A DNA stretch of 64,000 bases from Lonicera japonica (Eukaryota; Streptophyta; Magnoliopsida; Dipsacales; Caprifoliaceae): positions 24,831,839 through 24,895,838 of the forward strand of contig CM038465.1 in the NCBI GenBank assembly GCA_021464415.1, given 5' to 3'. Below, in pieces: positions 1 to 11,429 of the stretch (the stretch's first letter is position 1; each line of letters opens with the position of its first letter). The translations under genes were made by a program, and so were the position numbers. The notes under the pieces were generated by a model. The model was not told the origin of the DNA and did no database searches. It saw nothing but the letters and a program-made list of their open reading frames with translations.

Positions 1-93
1 TTGCATAGCTCGTGACCAACGTTCAAGTACTCGGGCATTTGCCCAAGGCATGCTGTTCTTGGCACTTCGTGAGGTGGTTGTGTACTGCTGCCA

Positions 94-1011
94 CAGGGCT
101 GGTCCGGAAGTTTCGGGGGCCCAGGCAAATTTTAAAAATGGACCCATTAACACTACAAATTTAATATTAAAATTCTCTTCACTAAACATTTAAAATAAAT
201 TTCAATAATTTGTTATTTCAGATGTTGAAAGGGTTAATATCTGTAGTTTTTTGTTAGCTAAGTTGGCCCTTTTTGTGTCTAAATATTATACTTTTATAAT
301 ATACTAGTGTGCTTTTATACTTCTACATAACACTATATATCTATATCTATATCTTTATCTATATCTATACTATATATATAAGTATGAATAACTAAAGTGG
401 TTTTTCTTTTTTTTGCGAAGACAAATATGCCCCTTGATTTTATACAAAAGATTTTAAGATTTACATTAAATAAAACAATGTAACTCCATATATTTTTATA
501 TTAGTATTAGTATTCAAAATAAATTCAAATTCTACTCTATTTTGCTAAAACAATTAAAAAATAATTTTAAGCTAAGTTTACATTAAATAAAATAGTATAA
601 GATTATAAGTTTATAATTCCATGTATTTTTTATATTAGGATTAGTATTCCCGATAAATTTAAATTATGCTTTATTTGGCTAAAATAATTAAACAAGTTAG
701 AATTTGCGTTAAATTATGTGTTATGTATAAGACTTCTATATAATTTTATAACAAACTTCCCAAGAAGAAAGCTATTTAATAGATGGTATTAAAATTACAA
801 GGTTTTTAGGTCGGTAAAAAAATAAATTCAAATGAATTTTACACTTCATACTATGTTTTATTTATTTGTTATTATTTTTATTTATTTGTACCGGGCAAGG
901 CACGCGTACAAAAACTACTAGATATAGATGGACACAATTTTGGGGACCCTAAAAGGTTCGAAAACTTGGGGGCCCAAGGCAGCCTTCTTCGCCATACCCT
1001 TTGACACGCCA
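94..1011. mobile_element. decayed hAT-like non-autonomous DNA transposon
   Basis: The left end starts CAGGGCTGGTCCGGAAG followed by a GGGGGCCCAGGC block; the right side has the matching GGGGGCCCAAGGC block at 969-981. Subterminal blocks of this type are familiar from plant hAT-like elements. Imperfect 8-bp flanks, TGCTGCCA (86-93) and TGCCGCCA (1012-1019), fit a hAT target duplication with one change. The interior has no transposase frame and contains a Helitron (364-921). The right terminus itself is badly eroded, so the exact end is an inference. Confidence 0.4.
364..921 (+). mobile_element. short non-autonomous Helitron, nested in the hAT-like element
   Basis: It begins A|TCTATACTATATATATAAG, a typical plant Helitron 5' end, and finishes GGCACGCGTACAAAAACTACTAG, where a GC-rich short dyad is followed by AAAAACTACTAG (CTAG at 918-921). 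The base after the end is A rather than the usual T. The whole body matches, in inverted orientation, the element at 38175-39263, including a shared GAAGAAAGCTATTTAATA block. No Rep/helicase coding sequence is present, so it would need a helper element. Confidence 0.55.
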
Positions 1012-1019
1012 TGCCGCCA

Positions 1020-1913
1020 CTTGAGATTTTTCGCTATATGTTTATGTGAGGGGAGTGTTGCGATCAAGCAGGAAATGAAGTTCTACCACCTCCGGTAGAA
1101 TCCAAGGCATTAAGTGAGTTTCCCTCAGCAATCCTTAGGGACTAGGGACCGGGCTCGATGATGACACTACATGTTTAGAGTTTCCACTTGGAAATCCTTT
1201 CCTTGTGGATACTGTTTGGTTCAATGCAGTTTTGTAGAGTGTGGGAATCGCTATGCCCTTCCCTTTGCCTAGGTGCAGGGCATAGTCTACTCGAAGCTGA
1301 ATACGTTATTGATGCATGTTGCTCTGTCATCTGCTTAGGCAAAGTAGCTTGATCGCGCAAAATCCGAATTCTGGGACTTCATCGAGTGGGAACTTCGTAT
1401 CTTGCAGGCTTTGTCGATTATGTTTTGTTTTGTGCTGCGCTGAATACCGTATTTGTTGATTATTGGGTTGCTCACTGGTAGTCGACTACTTTGGGACTAG
1501 CGAATTTGAATACTGCCACATTATGGATCATCGCCGTATGTCCAAGGTCTAGTGCAACACTGGTATCAGTGCTTCCGCAATACGCTTGTCTTGGCGAGGC
1601 TGAGTTTCAGTTTATGGATGGCCATCCGATGTGCCTAGATAGGCTCGTCTGTAACACTGGCTCATAAGCATGTAATGAGGATTTTGAGCGCATTTACGAA
1701 GCCCTCACAATGAGGCTTCTTCTGATGGTTGGCCTAATCTTGACACCTTAAAGTCAATATTCTCAGGTGAAGAGAAGATATCTTGTAGAATGAAAAGAGG
1801 ATATTTGTCACTTTTTGACACATGGTCGGCATTAATGTGCCAAGACGAGTCCTCTTTTGTACCTGCCACAGTTCCTTCTTGTTTCTTCTAAGATGTTAGG
1901 TACTTGTTGGAAA
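1020..1913. other. no gene recognised
   Basis: Mixed-composition sequence with stops in all frames beyond about 60 codons. Nothing resembles a known protein domain. It is less AT-rich than its surroundings and looks like very old repeat or gene debris. Confidence 0.5.
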
Positions 1914-2060
1914 ACAACATTTATTTATTTTTACGTTTTGTTATGTTATTAGGTGTTGAGTTCTGTTACTTATGGGATTTGTGTTAGTATAAATGTTTGT
2001 CCTACATTGGAAATTTCATAGTTATGTAGCTCGTCTTATGTATAAACTAGATAAGCACCG
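1914..2060 (+). repeat. direct repeat copy 1 (short LTR-like)
   Basis: About 147 bp that recurs at 2972-3110 in the same orientation with many substitutions. Shared blocks include TTATTTTTACGT, TTGTTATGTTATTAGGTGT and ATTATGTAGCTC. The block (ATATTTGTCCCACA type) resembles promoter/R-region sequence of small LTRs, but no PBS or polypurine tract was identified. Confidence 0.45.
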
Positions 2061-2971
2061 CGTGTGCTCTTTATCTTTCCATGCACACGGATATCTAAGT
2101 TAAAATTAAAATATTTAATAAATTAAGAAGTCGGCCAAATGGTGATGTGTCTTTCTTCTTAAGAATAAGATGGTTCAAGTCCCACTAAGTTAGTTTTTCA
2201 TTTGAAAAAAAATAAAAAATGCAAGGATAATATTGGAAAATAAAAAAATTAGCATCATAACTACCCAAAAAATTAGGGAAGTGTGTTCCCTTTCTATGTT
2301 ACTATAGATAGAAAATCTTGACTTGCAGTGCTAATCCGAAGCCATTACGTAATTCTTACCGGATATCATTCTCACATAAAGTTTTTTTCTATTTGTTCCG
2401 CTGTTTCCAGCAGGTAGCCTTTCTTCGCCTGTCTCTTGGTAGCATCGATTAATCAATAGCATCGATTAATCCCTCTGGTTGATTCCATCTGCTGCATTTC
2501 AGCCCGAGCCGCTACCCCCTTTTTCTGCTACCAATTTATTATTGGCTTCAGATTTATTTGTGGTTTTTGGTGCAATTGTATTTATGCTTCTTTTTGTGAC
2601 CTCTTTGTATTCCCTTAGGTACCATGTGATGGATTTATTGTCCTTCTGATGTACTGGGTGTTGTCCAGTGGTGTTTTGTTAGCTGTGTTGGCTCACTGTG
2701 TCTTGTTGTCGACCTTGTTCTGCCTGGATGTTGCTTCCACCTTTGCACATGTTGCCGCAGATGGTGTTCCCACTTTTAGTGCATGTTGCCTTTTTGTTTC
2801 ATAGCATTTAGGTATTATTTTGAACATGGGCGGTGCAAATACTCATTTTTCGACGACGGAGCAATTATCTAAAGACTTGAGTGAGGGCAATTCTTCAACA
2901 AAGGAGCGGCATATAGCAATGCAAAGTTGATTTCGGTGCAACCTCTTTCAATTTTGGGGGGATCTTCGAAA
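2061..2971. other. sequence between the two direct repeats; includes a tRNA-like cassette
   Basis: No coding potential. At about 2126-2260 there is a tRNA-like stretch: an A-box-like GGCCAAATGGTGA and a perfect B-box GGTTCAAGTCC, followed by an A-rich tail. This is the layout of a tRNA-derived SINE, but no target duplication was confirmed. A 17-bp unit around AGCATCGATTAATC is tandemly doubled at 2440-2472. Confidence 0.3.
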
Positions 2972-3110
2972 ATAGTATTCATTTATTTTTACGTCTTGTT
3001 ATGTTATTAGGTGTCAACTCTTGTCAGTTATGAGATTTGCATCAGTACAAATATTTGTCCCACACCGGGTATTTCATTATTATGTAGCTCTTGTTTATAA
3101 ATAAATATAT
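2972..3110 (+). repeat. direct repeat copy 2 (short LTR-like)
   Basis: Partner of 1914-2060, start-to-start distance about 1.06 kb. The repeat is followed by TATAAATAAATATATA and a T-rich/A-rich stretch. The pair could be the LTRs of a small TRIM- or LARD-type element, or a simple duplication. Confidence 0.45.
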
Positions 3111-3310
3111 ACTCTCGCACTCAATTTGAGTAAGCCAAAAAGCATTAAGCCTTTACAAAATTCTTCTCTTATTAATTTGGTGTGTTGACCGCATGTAGAA
3201 TCGTCTATCCCATATTGTACCGTGTTCCTTTCATAATTAACTATTGATTGTGTGAGATTGTTACTAAGGATTGCTTGGATAAGAAAATAACAAAGTAAGC
3301 TAAATGAATC

Positions 3311-3589
3311 AAGCTGAACAGCCTCGGGGTCGATAGAACAATGTAGGCAAAGGAAGTCGGCAAAATGGATCCTTAACCTCGGGAAAAGGATTGGCTCTGA
3401 GGGCTGGGCACGGGGGACCCAGTCCCGAACCCGTCGGCTATCGGTGGACTGCTCGAGCGGCGAGAGCAGGTCGTTGCGTGTCGGCCGAGGGATGGATTGG
3501 GACGGCTCCTTCGGGGGCCTTCCTTGGGCGTCGAACATTCGCCTCAGAATTGGGTTGGACAAGGGGAATCCGACTTTTTAATAAAACCC
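3311..3589 (+). pseudogene. ectopic 26S rRNA gene fragment
   Basis: This GC-rich block stands out from the AT-rich flanks. It matches, from memory of plant 26S rRNA, the segment that runs from GAACAGCCTC...GATNGAACAATGTAGGCAA through GAAGTCGGCAAAATGGATCC, CTCGGGAAAAGGATTGGCTC, CAGTCCCGAACCCGTCGGC and GGACAAGGGGAATCCGACT. It is sense on the plus strand. Several substitutions (for example GGATCCTTAACC, ACATTCGCCTCAGAA) and a deletion after CTGCTCGAG show decay. Flanking rRNA sequence is absent on both sides, so it is a dispersed fragment and not part of an rDNA array. Open frames across it are chance products of its GC content. Confidence 0.9.
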
Positions 3590-3604
3590 TACCCGAACTA
3601 TGTC

Positions 3605-3785
3605 TATACTCTATATTAATCGCAAGGAGGGAATTTTGGTATGTTTGTGAAATGACAAAATTATCATTCTCTCTAGAAATTACACCAATAGTTATGCTAA
3701 TGTGAGGACTTGAACCCACGACCTCAAACATCAAGACTTAATTACTATCGAACCAAATGCTATTATATGTCTTTAATATAAGGAG
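3605..3785 (-). repeat. tRNA-like (SINE-like) remnant
   Basis: Read on the minus strand, AGCATTTGGTTCGATAGTAA (A-box-like) is followed by GAGGTCGTGGGTTCAAGTCCTCA, which contains a perfect B-box. The arrangement resembles tRNA-derived plant SINEs. No cloverleaf-compatible acceptor stem was found, so it is not called a tRNA gene. Confidence 0.35.
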
Positions 3786-3793
3786 TTACTGGG

Positions 3794-4042
3794 TATTAGA
3801 GTTCGGAACATCCAACATAAAACCAATTGGCATTCGGTGGAGTAGCCCCTTATTCTTATATATTGTAGTCTTAGCACGCCCCTCTTGTGTGGCATAATAT
3901 TTAGCTTAACACATGGAACCCATGTGGTCATTGGGCCTTGACACAGTCAATAGCTGTTCCTCTAATACCATATTAGAGTTTGGAGCATCTAACTCAAAAC
4001 TAATTGGCAATTGGTGAAGTAGCCCCTTATTCTTATCTATTG
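3794..4042 (+). repeat. pair of 73-bp direct repeats
   Basis: Two copies (3794-3866 and 3971-4042) of a block beginning TATTAGAGTT and containing CCAATTGGCATTCGGTGGAGT (second copy TAATTGGCAATTGGTGAAGT) and AGCCCCTTATTCTTAT. The motif is of a type dispersed in plant genomes; the parent element is not recognised. Confidence 0.5.
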
Positions 4043-4594
4043 CTTTGGAAGGATCTCATTTCCCAATGTGAAATTTATAATTTTAACACTAGGTATCATA
4101 ATGCACATGCATGAGCGTGCCTCAAGGCTAGTAACTTTTATTAGGATCGTACGTATAGTCAACCAAAGAGCAGTGGATAAATTTAAAAGTAGAATTTAGC
4201 ATTTAAGATAAACATTCCATGCCACCTATGTTATTGATGCGTATGAGAGAGGTAAAAGTTTTGTCTTTGTTTCTCTTTCCCCATTATTTATGCTTTTGTT
4301 AAGTAACCATCACATCATTGCATATTATCACTTGTTAACACCTATTATTGTTTAGTTCATTATGCCTAGCTACTAACCTGAATTCTTTTAAGTGCAAAGT
4401 AGCCTAAATTGAAGCATATTCGTATTAAATCCTTTGCCTTTTGATATCCTAAATTGTCATAATTTTTTTTTTCTGTTTGAATTTTGTACATGTTCGAGTC
4501 TATATTAGTTCCTGTAATCTTGAAATGGTAAATTCACATTAGAAATCCCTTATAGTTCATATTAAGAGGTTGAATAATAAGTTGATGAAGTCGG
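4043..4594. other. no feature recognised
   Basis: AT-rich intergenic sequence without long open frames or obvious repeats. Confidence 0.5.
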
Positions 4595-5080
4595 GCCTAT
4601 GAAGCACATACATTCTCTTGGAGGCCACGTGTTGGACCCGACACTTGTCGGACACCCTGACACTTGTCGGACACTCCGACACTATCCGATGCTCTCTCCG
4701 ACACTTGGATTTAATTATAGTCTCTAATACTTGATAATTGATTTAGATGGTTACTACTCCTAGTGTTTCTTCATTGCAACATCAACTGAAGATGAGGCAA
4801 CTAAGCCACATTTTATATTTCCCTTTTGTTTTCTATCATTCTATGGAACAATTTAGTCTATGTATGCTTTTTGATGCTTTAATTATGGAACAATTTAGTG
4901 ATCGTGTTTGAGTATTTGGGTTATTAATGCAATCTACTTTCATTTTATTGAATTATGAAATATTTACAATGTTTATTGCATATATAATTAATTAAGAACG
5001 TGTCCCCCACACTTGTGTCCTACATTTTGAAAAAATTGTGTGTCGCGTCGAAACATGTGTCGAGTCTATGCTTCATAGGG
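4595..5080. mobile_element. MITE with short TIRs (CCTATGAAGCA type)
   Basis: The left end GCCTATGAAGCA (4595-4606) is the inverse of TGCTTCATAGGG (5069-5080), 11 of 12 bases. Both subterminal regions carry GACACTTGT / ACATGTGTCG words, including three tandem variants of CGACACTTGTCGGACA at 4639-4690. It is non-coding, so a non-autonomous element. The superfamily is uncertain; subterminal GACAC arrays are seen in some plant Mutator-like families. Confidence 0.6.
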
Positions 5081-5346
5081 TCCAGCTTTCCATGTGAATT
5101 ACCATTTCGGGTTCTGGGAACGAACATAAACTTGGACTGAACGACCACTAAAAAGTTCTTTAATTAAAACTTGGGTTTTTATTGTTTTTACTGTGGTTTT
5201 TGATTTTTCAGGGCATTCCCTTTGCTGTTGTAATTACCGAGTTGAAATTTCATCATCCTTCCATTAACATTCGGCGAAACCATTGCGTCATTTTTGCCCG
5301 TGAGTTATTTCTTTACCTTCTCTTATGTAGTTATGCATACTTTTTA

Positions 5347-6495
5347 GGGCAAATTGCACTTTACCCCCTTGAACTATTGCCTTAGTTGCACTTTACCATT
5401 GGAACTATTCATTTGACCAATTTTTACCACGAACTATTGATTTTGTTGCACTTCGCCTTAAATCACTGACGGGGTTAGAAAATTGACAGGAATAAAAGAC
5501 AAAATTGGAAATTGACATAACATAAACCTCTTCCTCTTTTCGGCGACCCTCTCCTGCGACTCATCTTTCTCTACCGGGTATTCGACATCACCAATTCAAA
5601 TATACATTTACCTAGGGTGTTCGTAGGGCAGAGAGATGATGATCAAAGTCTCAATGATATTGACGATGCTTCGTTCTCAATGATCTTGGTTTTCTTTTTG
5701 AGCTTTGGTTTGCTGATTTTATAATCTCAAGTAATCAAAAGCAAATTGGAAGGGCAAGAATTGCAAAGAGAAGCTCACACTACTATTTCTTTCTCTATCG
5801 ATGGATTCTTCATCTTATTCTTTCTCTATTTTTTTCTCTAAATTTTGGGGTTTTCAAGAGGTTCATCGGTGGTGGTGGTGGTGATACAACGCCGGTGTGA
5901 CGGCATTAGCGGAGTGAGGAAGATTGATGGAGATCCCGATAGTGGTGGCGGACACTAGTGAAAATTGAGGCGTGCTGATGGCACGGCCTATAATTCTTTC
6001 TCTCACTAAAACTTTTTATTGAGCAATTCCTCACCTCCTTCCTTTTCTCACCACCTGGTCACCACCGCCGTGCCATGCAATCTTACCTATAACCCACCAT
6101 CACCACGGCTCATCATAGCGCCTCGTGGCAAGAGCAAAATTGGTATACATAATTGCTTCCTTTTTAGTGATGGCTATACAAAAAATACATCTGGGCATAT
6201 ATATATATATTGATCTTAGTCGTTTATACTCTATATCTATATCTATATGTGTGGGATTAGGTGTCTATGTATATGCATTGGTGATGTCGAATACCTGGTG
6301 GAGAGAGGATTAGATTTATGATCTATCAATTTCCAATTTTACCCTCTATTTCCGTAAGTTTTCTTAATTCTGTCAGTGATTTGAGGCAAAATGCAACAAC
6401 ATAAATAGTTGATAGTAAAAATTGGTGAAATGAATAGTTTGTATGTTTAAGTGCTACTAGGGTAATAGTTCAGGGGAGTAAAGTGCAATTTGCCC
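5347..6495. mobile_element. Mutator-like MITE with long TIRs
   Basis: TIRs of roughly 170 bp begin GGGCAAATTGCACTTTAC (5347) and end with the inverse at 6495. A perfect 9-bp target duplication, TACTTTTTA, flanks it (5338-5346 and 6496-6504), the hallmark of Mutator-like elements. The 0.8 kb interior differs in composition: CT-rich then GGTGGTGGTGGTGG-containing sequence, which could be captured host sequence (Pack-MULE style). No transposase frame is present. Confidence 0.85.
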
Positions 6496-6504
6496 TACTT
6501 TTTA

Positions 6505-7815
6505 ACTTTGAAGATGGAGATGATGTAGCGGATATTATCAACCTAATTAGCGGCAAAAAATACAACTTATTTTCCACTTTGAGATCGGGTACGTTGATTA
6601 TGTCCCAAGAAAAAAATGAGACCAAAAATTTGAGAGTATTTTGACTATACTTAAATAAATACTTATGATAATCATTGTGAAAAGTTGTATTTATTGCCAA
6701 AACAATAAATTCTCGTATACTTTGTTTGACGTTATTTGATGGTACATATTGCCAAAACAATAAAAGCTTATCCCAAAACATACTGCTGTTGTGAAAAGTT
6801 GTACCACATGCTTTAACAATTGTACCATATTTTCGCAAGTGCCTGCCTTATAATGATTGTGTTTCCATCTGCAGATTGGTTCTACTTTAATGTTGCCGCA
6901 TTTGATGATTGACATTTATTGCACATTTATTTATTTGTAGCAAATGGAAATAACATTTCTAAAGTTCGTGTCCATGCAGTTTTGGAGTTTTTGGTCTAAT
7001 GTTGTAAGTTGGTTACTGAATGCTGAATCTGTTGTAACAAAAAAAAAAAGAATGATGAATCTGTAAAAATAGTTAAGTAGCCCAACTTTAAATTATATAT
7101 ATACAGATCTTCCGTCATCTCTTTGTTGTACCTGTCTGCTGATCCTATATTTACCGTCAATGTATTCCCCCCTTTTTTTTTTGGGTACAAATTGATAACG
7201 GAACCGAGTCTGATTGAGTTTTAATGTACAAAATAATTGGCAATTTTATATGTTCTAGTTTTTGTACTACATAAGTTTTTTGTCATTAGTTGTATCACGC
7301 GATTTGAACTTTTTAATCGAAAGACTTGCATCGATAATTTTAATTAATTAACAGTGATTTGTTTTTCCTGGTAAACTACAATTTGTTGCCCTTTGAAGTT
7401 GGTTCTTAATTCGACAATTTTTTATATTCAAATTTTGTATGCTGGTTCTTTTTTCTCATTTCAAATAAACACATAATTATATCACTTTTTTTGAAGGTAA
7501 TAAAAAGTTTGAAATCTTAATTTTTAATATTAATAGAGATTTAAATTTTGCAATTACATCGAGCAAGGTTTTTTTCCCCAAAACAAATAGTTATATTTTA
7601 TGGTCTATACTTTTGTTTCAAATTTATTAAAAATTATCGTGACACTACTTATTTTTTCTTTACAAGCATGTGTGTTAGTAAAAAAATTGAATAATAATAA
7701 GAGACACAATCTAGAACGCATTGAGGGCACATCGATATGCGTCATCGACAGTATATTGATTAGCCGTAAATTTTGCATAAATTTTATTCATAGTGGATTC
7801 AATTTTAAACGTACA
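6505..7815. other. AT-rich intergenic stretch, no gene recognised
   Basis: Only short chance frames. A CCAAAACAATAAA word is repeated at about 6699 and 6751 and reads as local duplication. No domain, TIR pair or RNA gene was seen. Confidence 0.5.
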
Positions 7816-7824
7816 TTGATTAAT

Positions 7825-8490
7825 CTAGAAATTAGGTAGAAGGGCTTATTATACATTGATTTTTATCAAAAATTCAATGAATAATATTTTTTTGAATGAA
7901 GGGCCTATTTTTAATTGGTAATTAGTGTAAGAGGCCTATTTTGTTTTATATTTTAAATGAATGTATTTGAATAAATTTAAATATCATTTAATTAATAAAA
8001 ACATGTTATGTATTACCTAAATTACCCTTTTTTATGAAATTTGCACAAAAAATATGGACCGCAAAGTTTATATTGCAGTGAAATATGAACTGTGCAGTGA
8101 AATATGGACTGCAAAGCACTAAAAATATGGACTGCAAAGTATTGCAGTAAAATATGGACTGCAATATGAACTTTGCACTAAAAATATGACTGCAAAGTTC
8201 ACATTGCAGTGAAATATGGACTGCAAAGTTCATATTGCAGTGAAATATGGAGAAAGTTCATATTGCAGTGAAATATAGACTGCAAAGTTCATATTGCAGT
8301 CCATATTTTAATGCATATTGGTATTTTTTAGTTTATTTTAAGGGTTGGGATGTCATTTTATAATGAAAAAAAAAGACACATGTCATATTATCAATAAAAT
8401 AAAAAATAGGCCCTTTATTTAAAAAAAAATTATTCCTTAGCTTTAGTGTGAAAATCTTTCTCTAATAAGAACTTTTTTTTTAATTGCCCC
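7825..8490 (+). mobile_element. Mutator-like non-autonomous element, copy A, with internal palindromic array
   Basis: Flanked by a perfect 9-bp target duplication TTGATTAAT (7816-7824 and 8491-8499). The ends are CTAGAAATTAGGTAGAAGGG on the left and TTAATTGCCCC on the right; subterminal GGGCTTATTA / TAATAAGA words are degenerate inverted repeats. The core (about 8040-8310) is an array of GCAGTGAAATATGGACTGCA and CTGCAAAGTTCATATTGCAG modules, each partly self-complementary. The same element sits inverted at 33379-34170 with its own 9-bp duplication. Open frames in the array are repeat artefacts. Confidence 0.8.
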
Positions 8491-8571
8491 TTGATTAATT
8501 ATGTCACTTAAACGTATGTCGGGCACGAGTCTTGTAGAAGTATCCAATTTTGAAAGGAGTCAAGTGGGGAT

Positions 8572-8606
8572 TTGGAGAGAGAGAGAGGGGGGGGGGGGGG
8601 GGGGGA
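8572..8606. repeat. GA microsatellite followed by a poly-G run
   Basis: (GA)n leading into about 20 consecutive G residues. A long G run can fold into quadruplex structures and is prone to length error in assembly. Confidence 0.95.
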
Positions 8607-9319
8607 ATATATATTGGATAAACCCTAGACTCATTTTAATTATGAAAAGTAATTAGCGTATTATAGAAGGGATCAAATTAAAATTTATGTTGTCTAAAAA
8701 AGTTAAAAAGATGAAGTTTCTCCTAATATTTTTTTTTTACTTTACTTTCATGCTTTCATGGTAAATGCAAAATAGTAAAATACTCACTCAATTTTAAATT
8801 AAGTTAACAAGATATGCTACAAATTTAACGAGTATTTCTTTATTCAAATACTATTTGATATTGTTTATAAAAAAAATATTATTTTTTTGGTTGCAATCAA
8901 TATGAGAAAAATAATGAAATTGTTTTTTATTTTCTATGCAAATAAAGCAAATACAATTTGAATGTTCAATTTTTTTATTCTTTAGTACCATTGACACGGA
9001 CATATACTAGTTTTATACAAGAAATGGTTTCACATGGAGCCAAGATATACTAGTTTTACGCACACAAATACAAGATTGATGGTACCTTTCATTCATTATA
9101 CACATTCTAAAATTGAGTACTAAAAAGGTGTCTTAAAATAAATAATATTGCTAGTACAAGATTTAATCACCTTAAAAAACTAATTTTGCTAGCCTTTTCT
9201 TAGCGCATATTATAATATTAAAACTTTGTTTGATAATGAAATAAAACTAATAAAAAATAATAATTGATTTGTGCGAGAAGTTGCAGAATAAAATCAAGAA
9301 CGTGAGATAGTCTCTTACT
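8607..9319. other. AT-rich sequence, no feature recognised
   Basis: No sustained open frame, no TIR or TSD pair found. Confidence 0.5.

Positions 9320-9346
<27 letters not shown>
9320..9346. repeat. (AT)n microsatellite
   Basis: Uninterrupted alternating AT of about 26 bp. Confidence 0.95.
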
Positions 9347-9350
<4 letters not shown>

Positions 9351-9542
9351 AAGAGTATTTCATCACATCATTCAACTTATTTTCAGACATTTTACACAAA
9401 TAAATTATTTTTTCAATCCGACAGACCCTAATAGAAGCACCCATGTTTAAAGCAATGGTTCATATCCTTAAAAAATCATTCTTAATTTTTATGCAATCGA
9501 ATAGAGACAGTCTCCCAATAATTCACCAAAAGAATCTATGAC

Positions 9543-9642
9543 TTTTTATAACAGTCATAAAAATACGATTATGATTGGTTTTTTGTGAAATTTTTATAAC
9601 AGTCATAAATACAATTATAGCTGTTTTCTTTTATGTGAAATA
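9543..9642 (+). repeat. two-copy tandem duplication, about 48 bp
   Basis: TTTTTATAACAGTCATAAA occurs at 9543 and again at 9590, each followed by a TACGATTATG / TACAATTATAG variant and a TGTGAAAT end. Confidence 0.6.
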
Positions 9643-10270
9643 ATCAGGTCACTATTCAAAAATTTATGGCCTATTGCAAGACTTGAATTGCAGACTATTT
9701 CTTTTAAGAGTGATTTTTTTTCTATCCACCAAATCTTGCAGTTAATTCACATTAAATCTTAAGTTAATCCACGAATGTGGATAAACTAACAAAAAAATAT
9801 TATGAATTTAATTTTATAAATATTATTATAAATAATAATTTAATATGGAAATATCCACTAAATTAATAAGTATAACCACTTTAAAAATTTAGATTCTAAT
9901 ATTATTAAGGGGCAAATCTTAATTAACTTTGAAATATCCCCTTACGGTTTTAACGATTCTCCCGGCATCTCTTCTTTTTCTTCTTCTTGTTCTTCCCACT
10001 ATCATTCTTTCCCCAGCCTTCTTCTTCTTCCCTCTTTCCCCACGTCTTCTTCTTCATCCTATCACAAACCCTAGAACTTTAGTTTTATATTCTTTAAATC
10101 GCCAAATCTGTATTCCAACCTTAGAAACCCACACCCACAATTTCAAAAATCCTAAACTAATTTGGTTTTTGTACTATGTAAGTCTAACTCACAATACGAA
10201 AGATTAAAAATTTAAATTATACCAAGTTTCTTATATCATGTCTAACTTTCAGACTAAATAATTATATTAT
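9643..10270. other. AT-rich then CT-rich stretch, no gene recognised
   Basis: A CTTCTTCTTGTTCTTCCC-type pyrimidine tract runs at about 9964-10060. A 92-codon frame starts at 9929 but has the biased Leu/Pro/Ser content of a CT-rich tract and no recognisable domain, so it is not called. Confidence 0.5.
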
Positions 10271-10379
10271 TAATTATAATGTTGGGGGTTCCAAATGATT
10301 AATGAATAAAAAAATTATAAATTATTAATTATAATGTTGGGGGTTCCAAAAGATTGATGAATAAGAAAATTGTAAATTA
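10271..10379 (+). repeat. two-copy tandem duplication, 55 bp
   Basis: AATTATAATGTTGGGGGTTCC is followed by CAAATGATTAATGAATAA in copy 1 and CAAAAGATTGATGAATAA in copy 2, period 55. Confidence 0.75.
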
Positions 10380-10509
10380 ATGGACAAGATGGTTAAAACA
10401 AAAATCTATTTGCAATGCAAGTCGGCAAAGTTGGTCATCCCCTCTTATATATATATATATAATACACACTGTATATACTCGATCATTCTTTCACTCTGTT
10501 TTCGTGTGG

Positions 10510-10510
10510 A

Positions 10511-10541
<31 letters not shown>

Positions 10542-10555
10542 CAGACAGAGAGAGA
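10510..10555. repeat. compound (GT)n(GA)n microsatellite
   Basis: GTGTGTGTGTGT runs into GAGAGAGAGA and ACAGACAGAGAGAGA. Confidence 0.95.
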
Positions 10556-11320
10556 ATGGCGTCTATGGCTATAGGCATGGTGCTTAAATCATTTTTGATG
10601 AACGGTGGTGATGGCACCTACATTTCTATTTTGAAAGCACTCTTTTTGTTACCTAAAACACATGCCATTCTATCCTCAAAGAAGAAGGAAAAAAGAAAAA
10701 AAAACACATTTAATCATCGGCGGGCATCCGGTGACTTGCCACAGAGATTCATTTAGGTTGCCAAAGGTATGGCAGTGTGGTGGTCAGCGGGTTTAGTAAG
10801 AATAGTGGAGAGGAGTGAGTGAGGCTAAATGTTTAACAATTAATGGTATAATTGATCTTTAGAAGAAAGTTGAGTTTCATTGTGAAATGTAGCTAGGCTT
10901 ACATTTGAAGTAAATTATGTAGAAATTCCTACCAGTTAATGACTTTATGATAGAACGAAGGATTAAAAAAGTCCGTTGAAACTTTTTTAAACGTAAAGAT
11001 GAAGTTAATTAAAATGAATTATATTTAGATTAGGAATGTTAATAAAAAAAGAATCTAAATTTATACAATTATAATTTAATTAAAATTGGTGGATATACTA
11101 ATCAATTTAAAAAAGGGTAATATTCCTATTTTTTTTTTGTTTTTTCCAATTTTTTTAACCCAAGCCCCTTTGTTTTTTTTAATGAAAAAATAATTATTCT
11201 CATAATCCATATTTTATAAAATATGAGATAATGGAAAAATCCATCTGCTTCATGAAAACAAAGGAAATTATTTTCTTATTCTTAAAAAAATGAAAATATG
11301 TGATAAAACGAACTAATTTC
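10556..11320. other. no gene recognised
   Basis: AT-rich, with poly-T runs at about 11131-11180. Short frames only. Confidence 0.5.
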
Positions 11321-11324
11321 ATCA

Positions 11325-11403
11325 TTATCATCAGCATCTTCTTTAATTTCATCATCATTAGCATCATCATCATCTTCGTCTTCTTCTTCTTCTTCTTCTT
11401 CTA
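11325..11403. repeat. trinucleotide microsatellite (ATC/TCT)
   Basis: CATCATCATT, GCATCATCATCATC and a pure (TCT)n tract of about 25 bp. Confidence 0.9.
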
Positions 11404-11429
11404 GAACTGAATAATTCCAAAAATGATAG

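Noticed and set aside
2126..2200. Functional tRNA gene
   Set aside because: B-box is good but no complete cloverleaf or acceptor stem can be drawn; better seen as SINE-like.
3095..3734. Three overlapping open frames of 98-155 codons
   Set aside because: They run through the GC-rich 26S rDNA fragment on both strands; the rRNA identity explains the open frames.
9929..10207. 92-codon frame with a hydrophobic N-terminus resembling a signal peptide
   Set aside because: Composition follows from a CTT/TTC-rich tract; no promoter, homology or conserved features.
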